Translations under genes and position numbers: made by a program
Assembly: GCF_008704395.1 (NCBI RefSeq)
Contig: NZ_CP023695.1
Coordinates: 7,898,787 to 7,962,786, forward strand
Direction: 5' to 3'
Length of the DNA: 64,000 nt
From: Streptomyces alboniger
GTDB lineage: Bacteria; Actinomycetota; Actinomycetes; Streptomycetales; Streptomycetaceae
The notes under the pieces: model-generated
What the model was told of the DNA's origin: nothing
Databases searched by the model: none
What the model saw: only the letters and a program-made list of their open reading frames with translations
Shown: positions 55,067 to 63,170 of the stretch, in pieces
How the letters are laid out: the number at the start of each line of letters is the position of its first letter
Numbering within the stretch: the first letter of the stretch is position 1

Positions 55067-55705
55067 TCAGGCTCCGCGACGGACGGGTGACGGGGCGCAG
55101 TGCCGGGTGTCCGCCGCGCGGTGCGCGTACCAGAGCACGGGGACGACCCGGCCATTCATCAGCCTATGCGTGGCGGGGCCCTGCGCTTCGACGAAGCCGG
55201 CGGCGGTCAGCGCCCGGTGGATCGCCACGTTCTCCTCTTCGGCGGCCGCGTGCAGTTCTGTGATGCCGAGGTGCTCGTGGGCGAGCAGCGCCGCACCCGC
55301 GAACAGCTCCGCTCCGAGCCCTCGCCCGCGGAACCGGGGCGCGAGCCAGCCACCGGCGTGGTGGAGCCCGCAGGGGTGAACCTCGACAGCGACGGTGCCG
55401 ACGTGCTGTTCCAGCGCGTGATCGGCCGCTACGAGCGCGGTGGAGTCGGGGAACAGCCGGCTGAGGTCCCGGAACTCGCCGCGGCCCGGCTCCGCGGCCA
55501 GCAGTTCACCGCGCTGCGGTTCGGGGACGATCGCCTCCTCGGGGAAACCGAGCCACCGCTGCGCCTCGGGGTCGCTGCCACTGGCGTTGCCTGCGGCGAG
55601 GTCGAGCACCGTCGGGGTGCGCAGGACCAGCCGTGGTGTGCGGATTTCGTGCCTGTCGTGCTCGCATCCGGTGGTCGGTCCCGCCGCGACGTCCGTCACT
55701 GTCAC
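55067..55705 (-). CDS. GNAT family acetyltransferase
   Basis: GTG 55705, six bases after AAGGGA, gives 212 residues of the RimJ/RimL-like sort: TPRLVLRTPTVLDLAAGNAS, VEVHPCGLHHAGGWLAPRFR with the acetyl-CoA loop RGRGLGAELFAGAALLAHEH, then HRALTAAGFVEAQG. It would acetylate an amine. It is the last gene of the minus-strand RiPP-type operon, 15 bases after the monooxygenase stop, so N-terminal acetylation of the product or self-protection is possible but unproven. Confidence 0.8.
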   Translation of the reverse strand: MTVTDVAAGPTTGCEHDRHEIRTPRLVLRTPTVLDLAAGNASGSDPEAQRWLGFPEEAIVPEPQRGELLAAEPGRGEFRDLSRLFPDSTALVAADHALEQHVGTVAVEVHPCGLHHAGGWLAPRFRGRGLGAELFAGAALLAHEHLGITELHAAAEEENVAIHRALTAAGFVEAQGPATHRLMNGRVVPVLWYAHRAADTRHCAPSPVRRGA

Positions 55706-55719
55706 CGTTTCCCTTCGAC

Positions 55720-57282
55720 TCAGGGCCGAGGCCCGGGTTCCGCGCAGCCGCTCCCGGCATCGCCGCATCCGAGCGCCTCAAGGTGCCGGTACACGTCCGC
55801 GAGAGCGGCGTGTTCGCAGATCATGCCGATGTGGCCGTCCGGCCGGACGGCGACGACCGTGTCCGCCGTGATGTCGTACGCCCGATGGGCGTGCCCATGC
55901 GTGTCCACGATCGCGGTGCCGGGTGCGCTGTCGCCCGGCCGGACGACGACACGAACAGCTGCGGAGTCGGCATGGAGTTCGTCTGCCGCGGTGCCGGACT
56001 GCGCGTATCGGGAGCCGAAGGCCAGCACGGTCGTCTGCGGCCCGCGGAACACGTCGAAGAGCCGCACTGCCTTTCCGCGGCGATCATGGCACGGCGCGTC
56101 CGGCGCCCGGTCGCCCGCCCGAAGGCCACTCGCCCGGCCGCGGTGGTCGAGTGCCAGCGGCCCGCCCCGGTAGCTGACGGCCAGTTGACCGCTGTCCGGC
56201 GGGTCCGTCCGGCCCTTGGGGTCTCCGAGCAGCGAACGGTGGTACAGCTCCGAGACGGTCTCCAGCGTCCGGGCAGCGATCGGCACGCGCTCGGCCTCGT
56301 AGGTGTCGAGCAGGGACGAGGGGGCGCCCGCGAGAACACGCGCGAGCTTCCAGCCGAGGTTGTAGGCATCCTGGATGCCCGCGTTCATGCCCTGCCCGCC
56401 CGCGGGCGGGTAGACGTGAGCAGCGTCGCCGGCGAGGAACACGCGGCCGGCCCTGAACCGTTGGGCCGCGCGGATCACCACCCGGTACGTCGACATCCAG
56501 CTCACCTCGCGCAGCCGGATGCCCATGCTGTCGGTCCGCTGCGCGAAGGCGTCGCGCAGCGAGTCCGCGCGGTCGCCGAGGTCGCCGTCGGCCGTCAGTT
56601 GGAACGAGCGGCCGGCGGGGAGGGGATAGAGGGCGATCGTCCCTTCGGCGGCCCGTGGCCACACGTGGCAGTGAGCGCGGTCCAGGCCGTCGGCTTCCAC
56701 GTCGGCCACCGTGATGTGTTGGGAATCGTAGGTCACGCCCTCGAAGGGGATCTCCAGTTGCTTGCGCACGACGCTGCGGCCCCCGTCGGCGGCCACCAGG
56801 TACCGCGCCCGGACCTGCTCGACGGTGCTTCGGTCGGCCAGGGTCGCGGTGACGCCCTCGTCGTCGGCGGCGAAGGTGAGCAGCTCGGTGCCGAACCGTA
56901 CCCGCACCCCGTGCCGGGCAAGCCGTTTGCGCAGCGCGTCCTCGACCCGCTCCTGGGCGACCATCAGGACGTTCGGATAAGGCACCTGCGCCGTGGCCGC
57001 CCGCTGCCGCGCGCTCGGCCAGACGCCCAGCACCCGGTCGCGGTCGTAGGCGCGGTAGGGCAGGACGGGGCCCCCGTAAGCCCTCACCTCGTCCAGCACG
57101 CCCAGGTCGTCCAGCACCTCCAGGGTCCGCGGCTGGACGCTCTTGCCCCGCGACCCGGACGGGAACACCGGGGCCCGGTCCACGATCCGGCATCCCACAC
57201 CGCGGCGGGCGAGGTCACATGCGAGGGCGAGCCCGGTCGGTCCCGCGCCGACGATGAGCACGGGTACATCGCTGTCATCCAC
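55720..57282 (-). CDS. FAD-dependent aromatic-ring-type monooxygenase
   Basis: GTG 57282 overlaps the LLM stop by eight bases and gives 520 residues. FAD motifs are complete: VLIVGAGPTGLALACDLARR near the N-terminus, YLVAADGGRSVVRKQ (DG motif), and FLAGDAAHVYPPAGGQGMNA (GD motif). The C-terminal thioredoxin-like domain ends TVVAVRPDGHIGMICEH. The family (PgaE/MtmOIV/RdmE-like) hydroxylates aromatic or polyketide substrates. Here it is embedded in a RiPP operon, so it may oxidise the peptide, as a tailoring step. Confidence 0.87.
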   Translation of the reverse strand: MDDSDVPVLIVGAGPTGLALACDLARRGVGCRIVDRAPVFPSGSRGKSVQPRTLEVLDDLGVLDEVRAYGGPVLPYRAYDRDRVLGVWPSARQRAATAQVPYPNVLMVAQERVEDALRKRLARHGVRVRFGTELLTFAADDEGVTATLADRSTVEQVRARYLVAADGGRSVVRKQLEIPFEGVTYDSQHITVADVEADGLDRAHCHVWPRAAEGTIALYPLPAGRSFQLTADGDLGDRADSLRDAFAQRTDSMGIRLREVSWMSTYRVVIRAAQRFRAGRVFLAGDAAHVYPPAGGQGMNAGIQDAYNLGWKLARVLAGAPSSLLDTYEAERVPIAARTLETVSELYHRSLLGDPKGRTDPPDSGQLAVSYRGGPLALDHRGRASGLRAGDRAPDAPCHDRRGKAVRLFDVFRGPQTTVLAFGSRYAQSGTAADELHADSAAVRVVVRPGDSAPGTAIVDTHGHAHRAYDITADTVVAVRPDGHIGMICEHAALADVYRHLEALGCGDAGSGCAEPGPRP

Positions 57283-58342
57283 GAGTCTTCGCCTCCTCAC
57301 CGGAACGCCCTGCGACCCGATTGCGCGAGGCCACCGCCGCGAGGATCTCCTCGACGTCCCGCACGGCCGCGGGAAGTCCTTCCGTCGCCAGCACGCCCGC
57401 CGGATTGAGGACCACCTCGTCCACTCCGGCGTCCCGGTACCGCTCCAGCGCACCCACGACCTGGTCGGCGTCACCGGTGACGAACGCACCGGACTCGATG
57501 AGCGCCCGCGACGAGGCCCGAGGGTCGGCCGGGTCGAGGGCGACCCCGGCCCGGCGCAGCATGTCCGCGTAGTGCGGCACGCTCATGTGGTGGCGGGCGG
57601 CGTGGAAGGCGAGCACTTCCGGGTCCCGGCCCTTGCCGGCGAGCGCTACGGGCACCACCGTCACGATGCGCGGGACCGTGGGCCGTCCGTCGGAGCCGGG
57701 CCCGGGGGCGGGCGTCCGGCGTCCGGCGGCACCGGCTTCAAGGGCGGGCACGATCGTACGGGCGACATAGGGGGGCGGCGTCAGCCACGTGATCGCGACG
57801 TCCGCGACCGCTCCGGCGGCACGCGCCATGGCCGGCCGGAGCACGCCGAGACCGACCTCGGGCATCGGGTGGTCGAAGGCGGGCAGCCGGGCGCGCCCGG
57901 CTCGGTGTCCGCCGTCGGCCGGCGCCGGCTCACCGTGCAGCAGGGAGCGGACCTCCTGCGCGTACCGCCGGGAGAACGACACGGGTGCCGGGTATCGCGT
58001 GCCACCCAGCGCCTCGACGAACTCCGGCTCGCCCGGCCCGTACCCCGCGACCACCGGGAACCCGGTGACCACGGACAGGGTGCGCGCCTGGAGCGCCGCC
58101 TCGAACGGATGGCGCAGCGCCATCAGGCCCACCGAGATCCCCGTCGGCACGGCCAGGCCCCGGCCCGCGAGGTGGGCGAAGACCTGGTGGGCATCGGTGG
58201 CGAAGCCCTGCCCCGTCCACAGCCTTCGGGCATCGGTGTCGCGTACCAACGTGGCGAACGGTGCCACCGTGTCGGGACGCGTGATCTGTACCGGGACGAT
58301 CACCCCGGGCGTGGGAAGCGGTGCGTTCGTCATCGCCTTCAC
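57275..58342 (-). CDS. LLM class flavin/F420-dependent oxidoreductase
   Basis: 355 residues with a luciferase-like TIM barrel: FATLVRDTDARRLWTGQGFA, GISVGLMALRHPFEAALQAR, VVAGYGPGEPEFVEALGG and a C-terminal DADQVVGALERYRDAGVDEV then VLNPAG. GTG 58342 overlaps the upstream stop (GTGA); an ATG three codons in (58333) is an alternative. In lexapeptide biosynthesis an F420H2-dependent LLM-type reductase converts dehydroalanine to D-alanine, so a dehydro-residue reductase is my preferred role; F420 versus FMN cannot be decided here. Confidence 0.85.
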   Translation of the reverse strand: MKAMTNAPLPTPGVIVPVQITRPDTVAPFATLVRDTDARRLWTGQGFATDAHQVFAHLAGRGLAVPTGISVGLMALRHPFEAALQARTLSVVTGFPVVAGYGPGEPEFVEALGGTRYPAPVSFSRRYAQEVRSLLHGEPAPADGGHRAGRARLPAFDHPMPEVGLGVLRPAMARAAGAVADVAITWLTPPPYVARTIVPALEAGAAGRRTPAPGPGSDGRPTVPRIVTVVPVALAGKGRDPEVLAFHAARHHMSVPHYADMLRRAGVALDPADPRASSRALIESGAFVTGDADQVVGALERYRDAGVDEVVLNPAGVLATEGLPAAVRDVEEILAAVASRNRVAGRSGEEAKTRG

Positions 58343-59340
58343 CGCACCGCGGACGGTCGGTCGCCGTCGGTTACCGGGGCGGTGGCCCAGGCTCCGCCCC
58401 GCAGCGCGCTGCCGCCCTCTTCGTCGACAAGGTCGCGCACCAGGTCGACATGGAGGGCGACATCATCGTGCCAGGTGCCGTACGTCACGAACATGCGGAG
58501 GTGGTTGAGGCAGGTCAACACGGCGGCGTGACCGACCGCGACGGGATCGGCCACGTTGCCGTAGCCGGCCAGGAATGCCGCGGCGAGGGCGCCGTAGTCG
58601 CTGTCGGGCGGTCGCCCGGCGAATCCGCGGCGCCCGGTCTCGCGCAGTTCCAGCAGCTGCCCCAGGCAGGACCCGAGATCCCAGGCCGGTGCGCCCACGC
58701 CGGTGTGCGTCCCGGCCAGCAGGGAGGCGCGGTCATGTCCGGGCCACGGGACGACCTGACCGATTCCGACGGCACCGTGCAGGAGCCGTCGGGTGCGGAC
58801 GTCGCCGACGAGGTCGTCGCACCACCGCCGAAGCCGCTGCCATCGCCGGCTGCCGAGCCGGTCAAAAGCCAGGGTGTGCAGGGTGTGGGCATCACGCGGC
58901 CCACGACCCGTGGCCAGCCACGAGGCGAGACCGACCAGGAGCGCCGGTGGTTCGTCGAACCCCTCGACCGGTGGGAGATCGTGGACGCGCCGCACGACCC
59001 GGCCCGTTTCCCGCAGCAGTACGGTGAACTCCTCGGGCTCCACTCGTTTGAACAGCACGTCGAACGCCACGCTCGACGGGCCCGGGAGCCTGAAGTGCTG
59101 CGTGTTGTCGATCGTCTCGACGACGGCCACCTCCAGCCTGTCCGTGCTCGCCGAGGACAGGGCGCGCAGTACCGGGGCGGGCGCGGCCCACAGCGGCGCG
59201 GCGCGCAGCCGGCCGGCGGTGCGCACCCAGTGGTACGTACCGTCGCCCACCTTCCGCACGACCGTTCCGACGTTGCCGTTGCCGAACGCCGACACCTGCT
59301 TCACCTGCGGTTGCACCGGATTCGCGGTCCTCTCGTCCAC
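58339..59340 (-). CDS. Degenerate APH-fold protein, candidate lanthipeptide cyclase/partner
   Basis: 333 residues resembling an aminoglycoside-phosphotransferase fold in its C-terminal half: RRWCDDLVGDVRTRRLLHGA then PAWDLGSCLGQLLELRE. The catalytic H-G-D is H188-G-A190, and the Asp of the D-W-E motif is missing (LLAGTHTGVGAPAWDLG), so it should not transfer phosphate. N-terminal half: VSAFGNGNVGTVVRKVGDGT. It lies directly after the precursor gene and is coupled to the LLM gene by a GTGA overlap. Class V lanthipeptide clusters carry a third dedicated protein besides kinase and HopA1-type lyase; this is a candidate for it. Confidence 0.65.
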   Translation of the reverse strand: MDERTANPVQPQVKQVSAFGNGNVGTVVRKVGDGTYHWVRTAGRLRAAPLWAAPAPVLRALSSASTDRLEVAVVETIDNTQHFRLPGPSSVAFDVLFKRVEPEEFTVLLRETGRVVRRVHDLPPVEGFDEPPALLVGLASWLATGRGPRDAHTLHTLAFDRLGSRRWQRLRRWCDDLVGDVRTRRLLHGAVGIGQVVPWPGHDRASLLAGTHTGVGAPAWDLGSCLGQLLELRETGRRGFAGRPPDSDYGALAAAFLAGYGNVADPVAVGHAAVLTCLNHLRMFVTYGTWHDDVALHVDLVRDLVDEEGGSALRGGAWATAPVTDGDRPSAVR

Positions 59341-59365
59341 TGGCCTGATTCGGGCGGAACCGCGA

Positions 59366-59401
59366 GCGCCCCATGCGCCGGATACAGGGGAACAGGGGCG
59401 C
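59366..59401 (-). promoter_or_regulatory. Hairpin between precursor and enzyme genes
   Basis: GCGCCCC (59366-59372) pairs with GGGGCGC (59395-59401) in the 93-base gap after the precursor stop. Partial terminators here are usual in RiPP operons, giving more precursor than enzyme mRNA. Confidence 0.4.
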
Positions 59402-59433
59402 CCGCGGTGATCGGGCCTACGCCTCGACGGCGA

Positions 59434-59622
59434 TCAGCACAGACAGCTCACGATGATGGTCGCGGTGGAGATGATCGTGACCGTCGCGGCGGTGGCCTCC
59501 TCCTGCCCGAACACGGAGTCGAGCTCGCCCGCGTCGGTGTAGGTGCGGTACCCCGCGAACAGCTCTCCGGTGTCGATGGTGTCGGCGGTGTCGGTGAACT
59601 GAGGGACTTCGACGACCTGCAT
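59434..59622 (-). CDS. RiPP precursor peptide (class V lanthipeptide-like)
   Basis: 62 residues. The leader is acidic (MQVVEVPQFTDTADTIDTGE, LFAGYRTYTDAGELDSVFGQ, then EE). The putative core, from about residue 43, is ATAATVTIISTATIIVSCLC: seven Ser/Thr (44, 47, 49, 52, 53, 55, 59), hydrophobic spacers and Cys at 60 and 62. It resembles class V lanthipeptide cores such as cacaoidin, with alternating small and hydroxy residues. AGGGGAA lies about seven bases before ATG 59622. The gene lies between the HopA1-type gene and the APH-like gene. The leader/core boundary is inferred. Confidence 0.82.
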   Translation of the reverse strand: MQVVEVPQFTDTADTIDTGELFAGYRTYTDAGELDSVFGQEEATAATVTIISTATIIVSCLC

Positions 59623-59664
59623 GTGTTTTCCCCTGTTCTCTGTGTTCTCTGCCAGTGATCTCTT

Positions 59665-60645
59665 CTAGCTCTCCGGCACGCCACGGCGGCGCTCCGGAAA
59701 CCCTTCGTTCGTGGCCGTGTTGAGGTGGGGGCGGAGCGGATCGACGCCGGCGGCGCGGAGTGCGGCGGCCACGGCCTCCTGCGTACCGGCGCCGTTTCGC
59801 AGGGCGGCGTCGAGGAGTCCTTCCGCGATGGCGCCGGCGCGGTGTTCGCCGAAGCTGAGCCCGCTGCGGCCGGGCCTGGCGTCGACCGGCTCCTGGGCCC
59901 TGGAGACGCCGGGCGCCAGCGGCTCGCAGAACGGTGAGACGGACCGGCCCAGGCCGTCGAGCCCGGCGACGGCGGACGCCAGGCCGTTCGCTGCGGGCCA
60001 CGCGTCCTGGTCCAGGTACACGACGACCGCGTCCTGGCGTGGGTACGAAGAGCGGGTGGAGAGCACCTTGGCCTGGTAGCGCAGTTCCAGCGTCTCCAGT
60101 TCGTTCAGGAGGCAGCTCCACACGCGCACGGCGGCGGCCTCGTCGCGCACGTGCAGGTAGAGGCGGAACAGCCGTGCCGACGCCGGGAGGATCCCCCGGG
60201 AGCCGTGGGCGAGGAAGAATCCCGGCGACAGCGCGGCGCGGGTCGCCGGGATGCGGACGAGCACCGACGGGGTCCCGGACCCCCTCGTGGGACGTCGGAC
60301 GGTGTGCGCGGGAACCGTCACGCGCACACCGTGCAGCAGGACCACCGCGGTCCCGCTCCCGTCGTCCGCGACGAGACGGGCCGGCTGCTCGGTGAGGCCA
60401 TGGGGGGTGGCCTCCAGGAGGTCGCGCTCCACGTCCGGATCGCGCAGGGTCCGGGGCACCGGTCCGGTGCTGTCGGCCCGTCCCTGGTGGAACACGTCGT
60501 ATACGGCGTTGGCCAGCCGGGAGCGCAGTTCGCGGACGTTGGCCGCGGTCACCGCACGGTCCGCGACCCTGGCACGGAGTTCCGGGGCGTGCACGGTGAT
60601 CGCGGTGAGCGCCCTGACCAGCGCGGGGGACAGCGCGTCGCTCAT
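59665..60645 (-). CDS. HopA1 (T3SS effector-like) family protein, candidate phospho-elimination lyase
   Basis: 326 residues. Family features include RLFRLYLHVRDEAAAVRVWS, ELRYQAKVLSTRSSYPRQDA with VVVYLDQDA, and SGLSFGEHRAGAIAEGLLDA near the C-terminus. In thioamitide and class V lanthipeptide clusters a HopA1-type protein works with an APH-like kinase to dehydrate Ser/Thr. Its ATG overlaps the kinase stop by four bases (60642-60645), strongly supporting a paired function. Confidence 0.85.
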   Translation of the reverse strand: MSDALSPALVRALTAITVHAPELRARVADRAVTAANVRELRSRLANAVYDVFHQGRADSTGPVPRTLRDPDVERDLLEATPHGLTEQPARLVADDGSGTAVVLLHGVRVTVPAHTVRRPTRGSGTPSVLVRIPATRAALSPGFFLAHGSRGILPASARLFRLYLHVRDEAAAVRVWSCLLNELETLELRYQAKVLSTRSSYPRQDAVVVYLDQDAWPAANGLASAVAGLDGLGRSVSPFCEPLAPGVSRAQEPVDARPGRSGLSFGEHRAGAIAEGLLDAALRNGAGTQEAVAAALRAAGVDPLRPHLNTATNEGFPERRRGVPES

Positions 60646-61763
60646 ACGGTCACGTCCAGCCCGAGCACGCCGGCAAAGCGCTGTGGCGCGAGGACCGCGT
60701 TCCGGCCGACCCCGGCTCCCGCCCGCTGCACGGCGGACAACCGGGGACTGCGCTGAGAGGTGGCCAGCAGCCGGTCGAACATGTGCCAGCCGGCGAAAGC
60801 CGTGGCACGCGACTCCAGCTGCGGATCGCGGACCGGACGCGCTTGCCGGTATCCGGCCCAGAAGGACCGCAGCAGGGGGCGTACCCGGGTCAGTTCCGCG
60901 GTGCCGCGGGCGATGATGTCGTGGTCCGAGAGGGCGGTGGTGTCCGCATCGTCGACGGCGGTGATGCCCCGCACCGCGTAGGACAGCCAGTCACCGACGA
61001 AGCCGCCCACGTCGCGAGCCGGGTCTCCGAGGCGGAACTCCTCCCAGTCGGTGACGAACACCGCGTCCCCGTCGACGAGGAGCTGATCCAGCCTGAGGTC
61101 CCCGTGCACCGGCCGGGGCTCCGCCGCCGCTTCGGCCTCGCGCAGCGCGGCCAGCGCGTCCACGAGCTGCCGGTCGGGCTGGAGCAGCTGCCAGAACGCC
61201 AGCTCGGCCGCCGTCGCTTCGAGGAAGTGCCGCAGCGGCAGGGCCCTCAGCAGCTCGACCGACGGCAAGGGCGGTGGCGTTCGGTCGATACCGTCCCGCT
61301 CGTCGAACCCCGCGCCGTGCAGGGCGCCGATCGCGCGGCCGACCTGATGCGCGTGGACTTCTGCGAAGGCGCGGTCGGCGATCAGTTCGGCCCCCGACCG
61401 CGTGCCCCTCAGCCATGCGAAGACCTGCAGGCCGGATGGCTCGTCCCAGCCGACGCAGCGAGGGGCGAGCAGACCGGGTACCGGCGTACGCGCGATGAAT
61501 CTCTCGAAGCTCACCGCGCGGTGGAATCCCGGACGCGCCGGATCGCGATCGGCCACCTGCTTCACAAAGACCGCCGCACCGGTCGACGTGGTGCCCGCCC
61601 AGTTGTCGTTGCGGCCGGCAAAGGACTCCACCGCCCCGGCCGGCAAGCACCCCAGGCCTAGTCGCCGCAGGACCCTGGCCACCTCGGGAACAGCGGACAG
61701 GTGTGGGGAGACCACTTGTTGCCGAGGTATCGAATGGATGTCGACGGTGTCGTGTGACAGCAC
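60642..61763 (-). CDS. APH-fold peptide kinase (Ser/Thr dehydration partner)
   Basis: GTG 61763, five bases after GGGGGA, gives 373 residues (the frame is open to 61922). Kinase motifs: Lys68 in GAAVFVKQVAD, Glu87 in SFERFIA, the catalytic loop HGDLRLDQLL (H220, D222) and the metal-binding D239 in VFVTDWEEFRLGDPARDVGG. All catalytic residues are present, unlike in the APH-like protein at 58339-59340. It is expected to phosphorylate Ser/Thr of the precursor core before elimination by the HopA1-type protein. First structural gene after the regulator. Confidence 0.85.
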   Translation of the reverse strand: MLSHDTVDIHSIPRQQVVSPHLSAVPEVARVLRRLGLGCLPAGAVESFAGRNDNWAGTTSTGAAVFVKQVADRDPARPGFHRAVSFERFIARTPVPGLLAPRCVGWDEPSGLQVFAWLRGTRSGAELIADRAFAEVHAHQVGRAIGALHGAGFDERDGIDRTPPPLPSVELLRALPLRHFLEATAAELAFWQLLQPDRQLVDALAALREAEAAAEPRPVHGDLRLDQLLVDGDAVFVTDWEEFRLGDPARDVGGFVGDWLSYAVRGITAVDDADTTALSDHDIIARGTAELTRVRPLLRSFWAGYRQARPVRDPQLESRATAFAGWHMFDRLLATSQRSPRLSAVQRAGAGVGRNAVLAPQRFAGVLGLDVTV

Positions 61764-61886
61764 TGCATCCCCCGTATGCGCTTGCGCGACCAATGGTTGT
61801 TGCACCGCACCCCGAAAGTGTTCAGAGGCACGGATCGCGCTCTCTGGGTCGCGTCTTACGCTTGTTGAGTTCCCTGCGGCGGGCAA

Positions 61887-61910
61887 GCCTTTCGATGGTG
61901 CTCGAAAGGC
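61887..61910. promoter_or_regulatory. 9-bp inverted repeat upstream of the kinase gene
   Basis: GCCTTTCGA (61887-61895) and TCGAAAGGC (61902-61910) are perfect arms six bases apart, in the 198-base gap between regulator and kinase. It could be an operator for the ArsR-type regulator or a short attenuating hairpin. Confidence 0.5.
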
Positions 61911-61961
61911 GGTTTGACACACGACGAACAGAATCGGCCAGCGTGGTCGCCGACGTCTCGC

Positions 61962-62945
61962 TCAACGTCCCTGCCGGCCGCAGACCAACTGGTCACCGAT
62001 CGAGGTGATCTCGTGGCGGACGCTGCTTCCCGTACGGCTGGTGGTGATGAGTCCGGCTTCGCGCAGCACCGCGGTGTGGTGGGAGACGGTGGCGAGGGAG
62101 AGACCGGTGCGGCCGGAGACGGCGGTGGTGGTGGCGTGCCCGGCACGGATCGCTTCGAGCACTTCGGCGCGGCCCTGTCCGAGGAGCGCCGCGAGGCCGC
62201 GCCGACCCGCTGTCCGGCCGGAGGCGGGCCAGGTTCGGTTCTGCTGGACCGGGTAGACCAGGACGTGGGGACCGTCGGGATTCCGCAGCGTCGTCGGGGC
62301 GCGTCGGCAGAAGAAGGACGGCAGCAGGATCAGGCCCCGCCCGTCGAGGTGGATGTCACGGTCGGCGGGATGAGTGGGCAGGGTCAGTACCGGCGGCTCC
62401 CATTGCGCCACGGGCGCCAGCGCGGCCAGCACCCGCTCGATTCCGCCGGCGAGGAACTCCCCGGCGAGCCGGGCGTGTTCGGCTCTCAGGCTGTCCTCGA
62501 TCCGGTTCGAGTACGGTGCGACGGCGGAGCGGTGGTAGGTCCGCAGTGCGGTACCGAGCCGCCGCAACGCCGCCGGATCGCCGTCGCGTACCGCGCCGGC
62601 CCAGGCCGCCGGGGCCCGGCCGACGGCCAGTTGGTCGATGTCTTCGCGCAACCGCCGGCGCGGAGTGCTGAGCACTGTCTCGATCGCGGCGTCGATGTCC
62701 CCGGGGATGCCCGTCGGGGTGAGAAAGTCCGGCGAGTACCCCCGGGGTGGTGTGAGCGCCAGAAGCGGCCGTACCTCAGGAACGAGTTTTGCCCGGGTGC
62801 TCTCCCGCCAGCCGTCGAAGTCCGGCGAGCCTTCGGTCCTGCCGAGGAGATGGGCGCTGAGCAGCACCTCCCACAGCGGGTGGTGTTCGGGCGCCACCCG
62901 CAGTCGGGTGAGGTCCTCGCCGGTCAGGTGGAATCGCAGCGTCAT
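61962..62945 (-). CDS. ArsR-type winged-helix regulator
   Basis: 327 residues with a long N-terminal domain (RLRVAPEHHPLWEVLLSAHL, LTPPRGYSPDFLTPTGIPGD) and a C-terminal winged helix: GRAEVLEAIRAGHATTTAVS, GRTGLSLATVSHHTAVLREA, GLITTSRTGSSVRHEIT. This is the large ArsR-like form common in Streptomyces, without obvious metal-site cysteines. Same strand as and just upstream of the RiPP genes, so the likely cluster regulator. Confidence 0.85.
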   Translation of the reverse strand: MTLRFHLTGEDLTRLRVAPEHHPLWEVLLSAHLLGRTEGSPDFDGWRESTRAKLVPEVRPLLALTPPRGYSPDFLTPTGIPGDIDAAIETVLSTPRRRLREDIDQLAVGRAPAAWAGAVRDGDPAALRRLGTALRTYHRSAVAPYSNRIEDSLRAEHARLAGEFLAGGIERVLAALAPVAQWEPPVLTLPTHPADRDIHLDGRGLILLPSFFCRRAPTTLRNPDGPHVLVYPVQQNRTWPASGRTAGRRGLAALLGQGRAEVLEAIRAGHATTTAVSGRTGLSLATVSHHTAVLREAGLITTSRTGSSVRHEITSIGDQLVCGRQGR

Positions 62946-63032
62946 GGGTCATTCCCCCAGATACCTCTGCCGTCTCGGGCTCAGGAGGGTTGGCTTGTGT
63001 CACCGTGCTCGTTCGCGGTTCCGCCAGCGAGC

Positions 63033-63050
63033 CGTACGCGGCCGCGTACG
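63033..63050. promoter_or_regulatory. Perfect 18-bp palindrome upstream of the ArsR-type gene
   Basis: CGTACGCGGCCGCGTACG reads identically on both strands and lies 88 bases before the regulator start. A good candidate for an autoregulatory operator. Confidence 0.5.
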
Positions 63051-63125
63051 CCACTGCCGACACCACCCGAGGTCACCTTCCGGCACGTGATCACCATGCC
63101 TCTTCGCCACCCGGCCGCGCAGGCC

Positions 63126-63159
63126 GACAGACCGGCACGAAGTCTCGTGCCGGCCTGTC
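63126..63159. terminator. Terminator after the spore-associated protein gene
   Basis: A stem of GACAG-A-CCGGCACGA with TCGTGCCGG-C-CTGTC (one mismatch) around AGTC, 12 bases beyond the minus-strand stop at 63171. Confidence 0.75.
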
Positions 63160-63170
63160 AGGAATGCAGG

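Noticed and set aside
55067..62945. Thioamitide (thioviridamide-type) assignment
   Set aside because: Kinase plus HopA1 protein fits, but no YcaO/TfuA pair for thioamide formation is present in the window.
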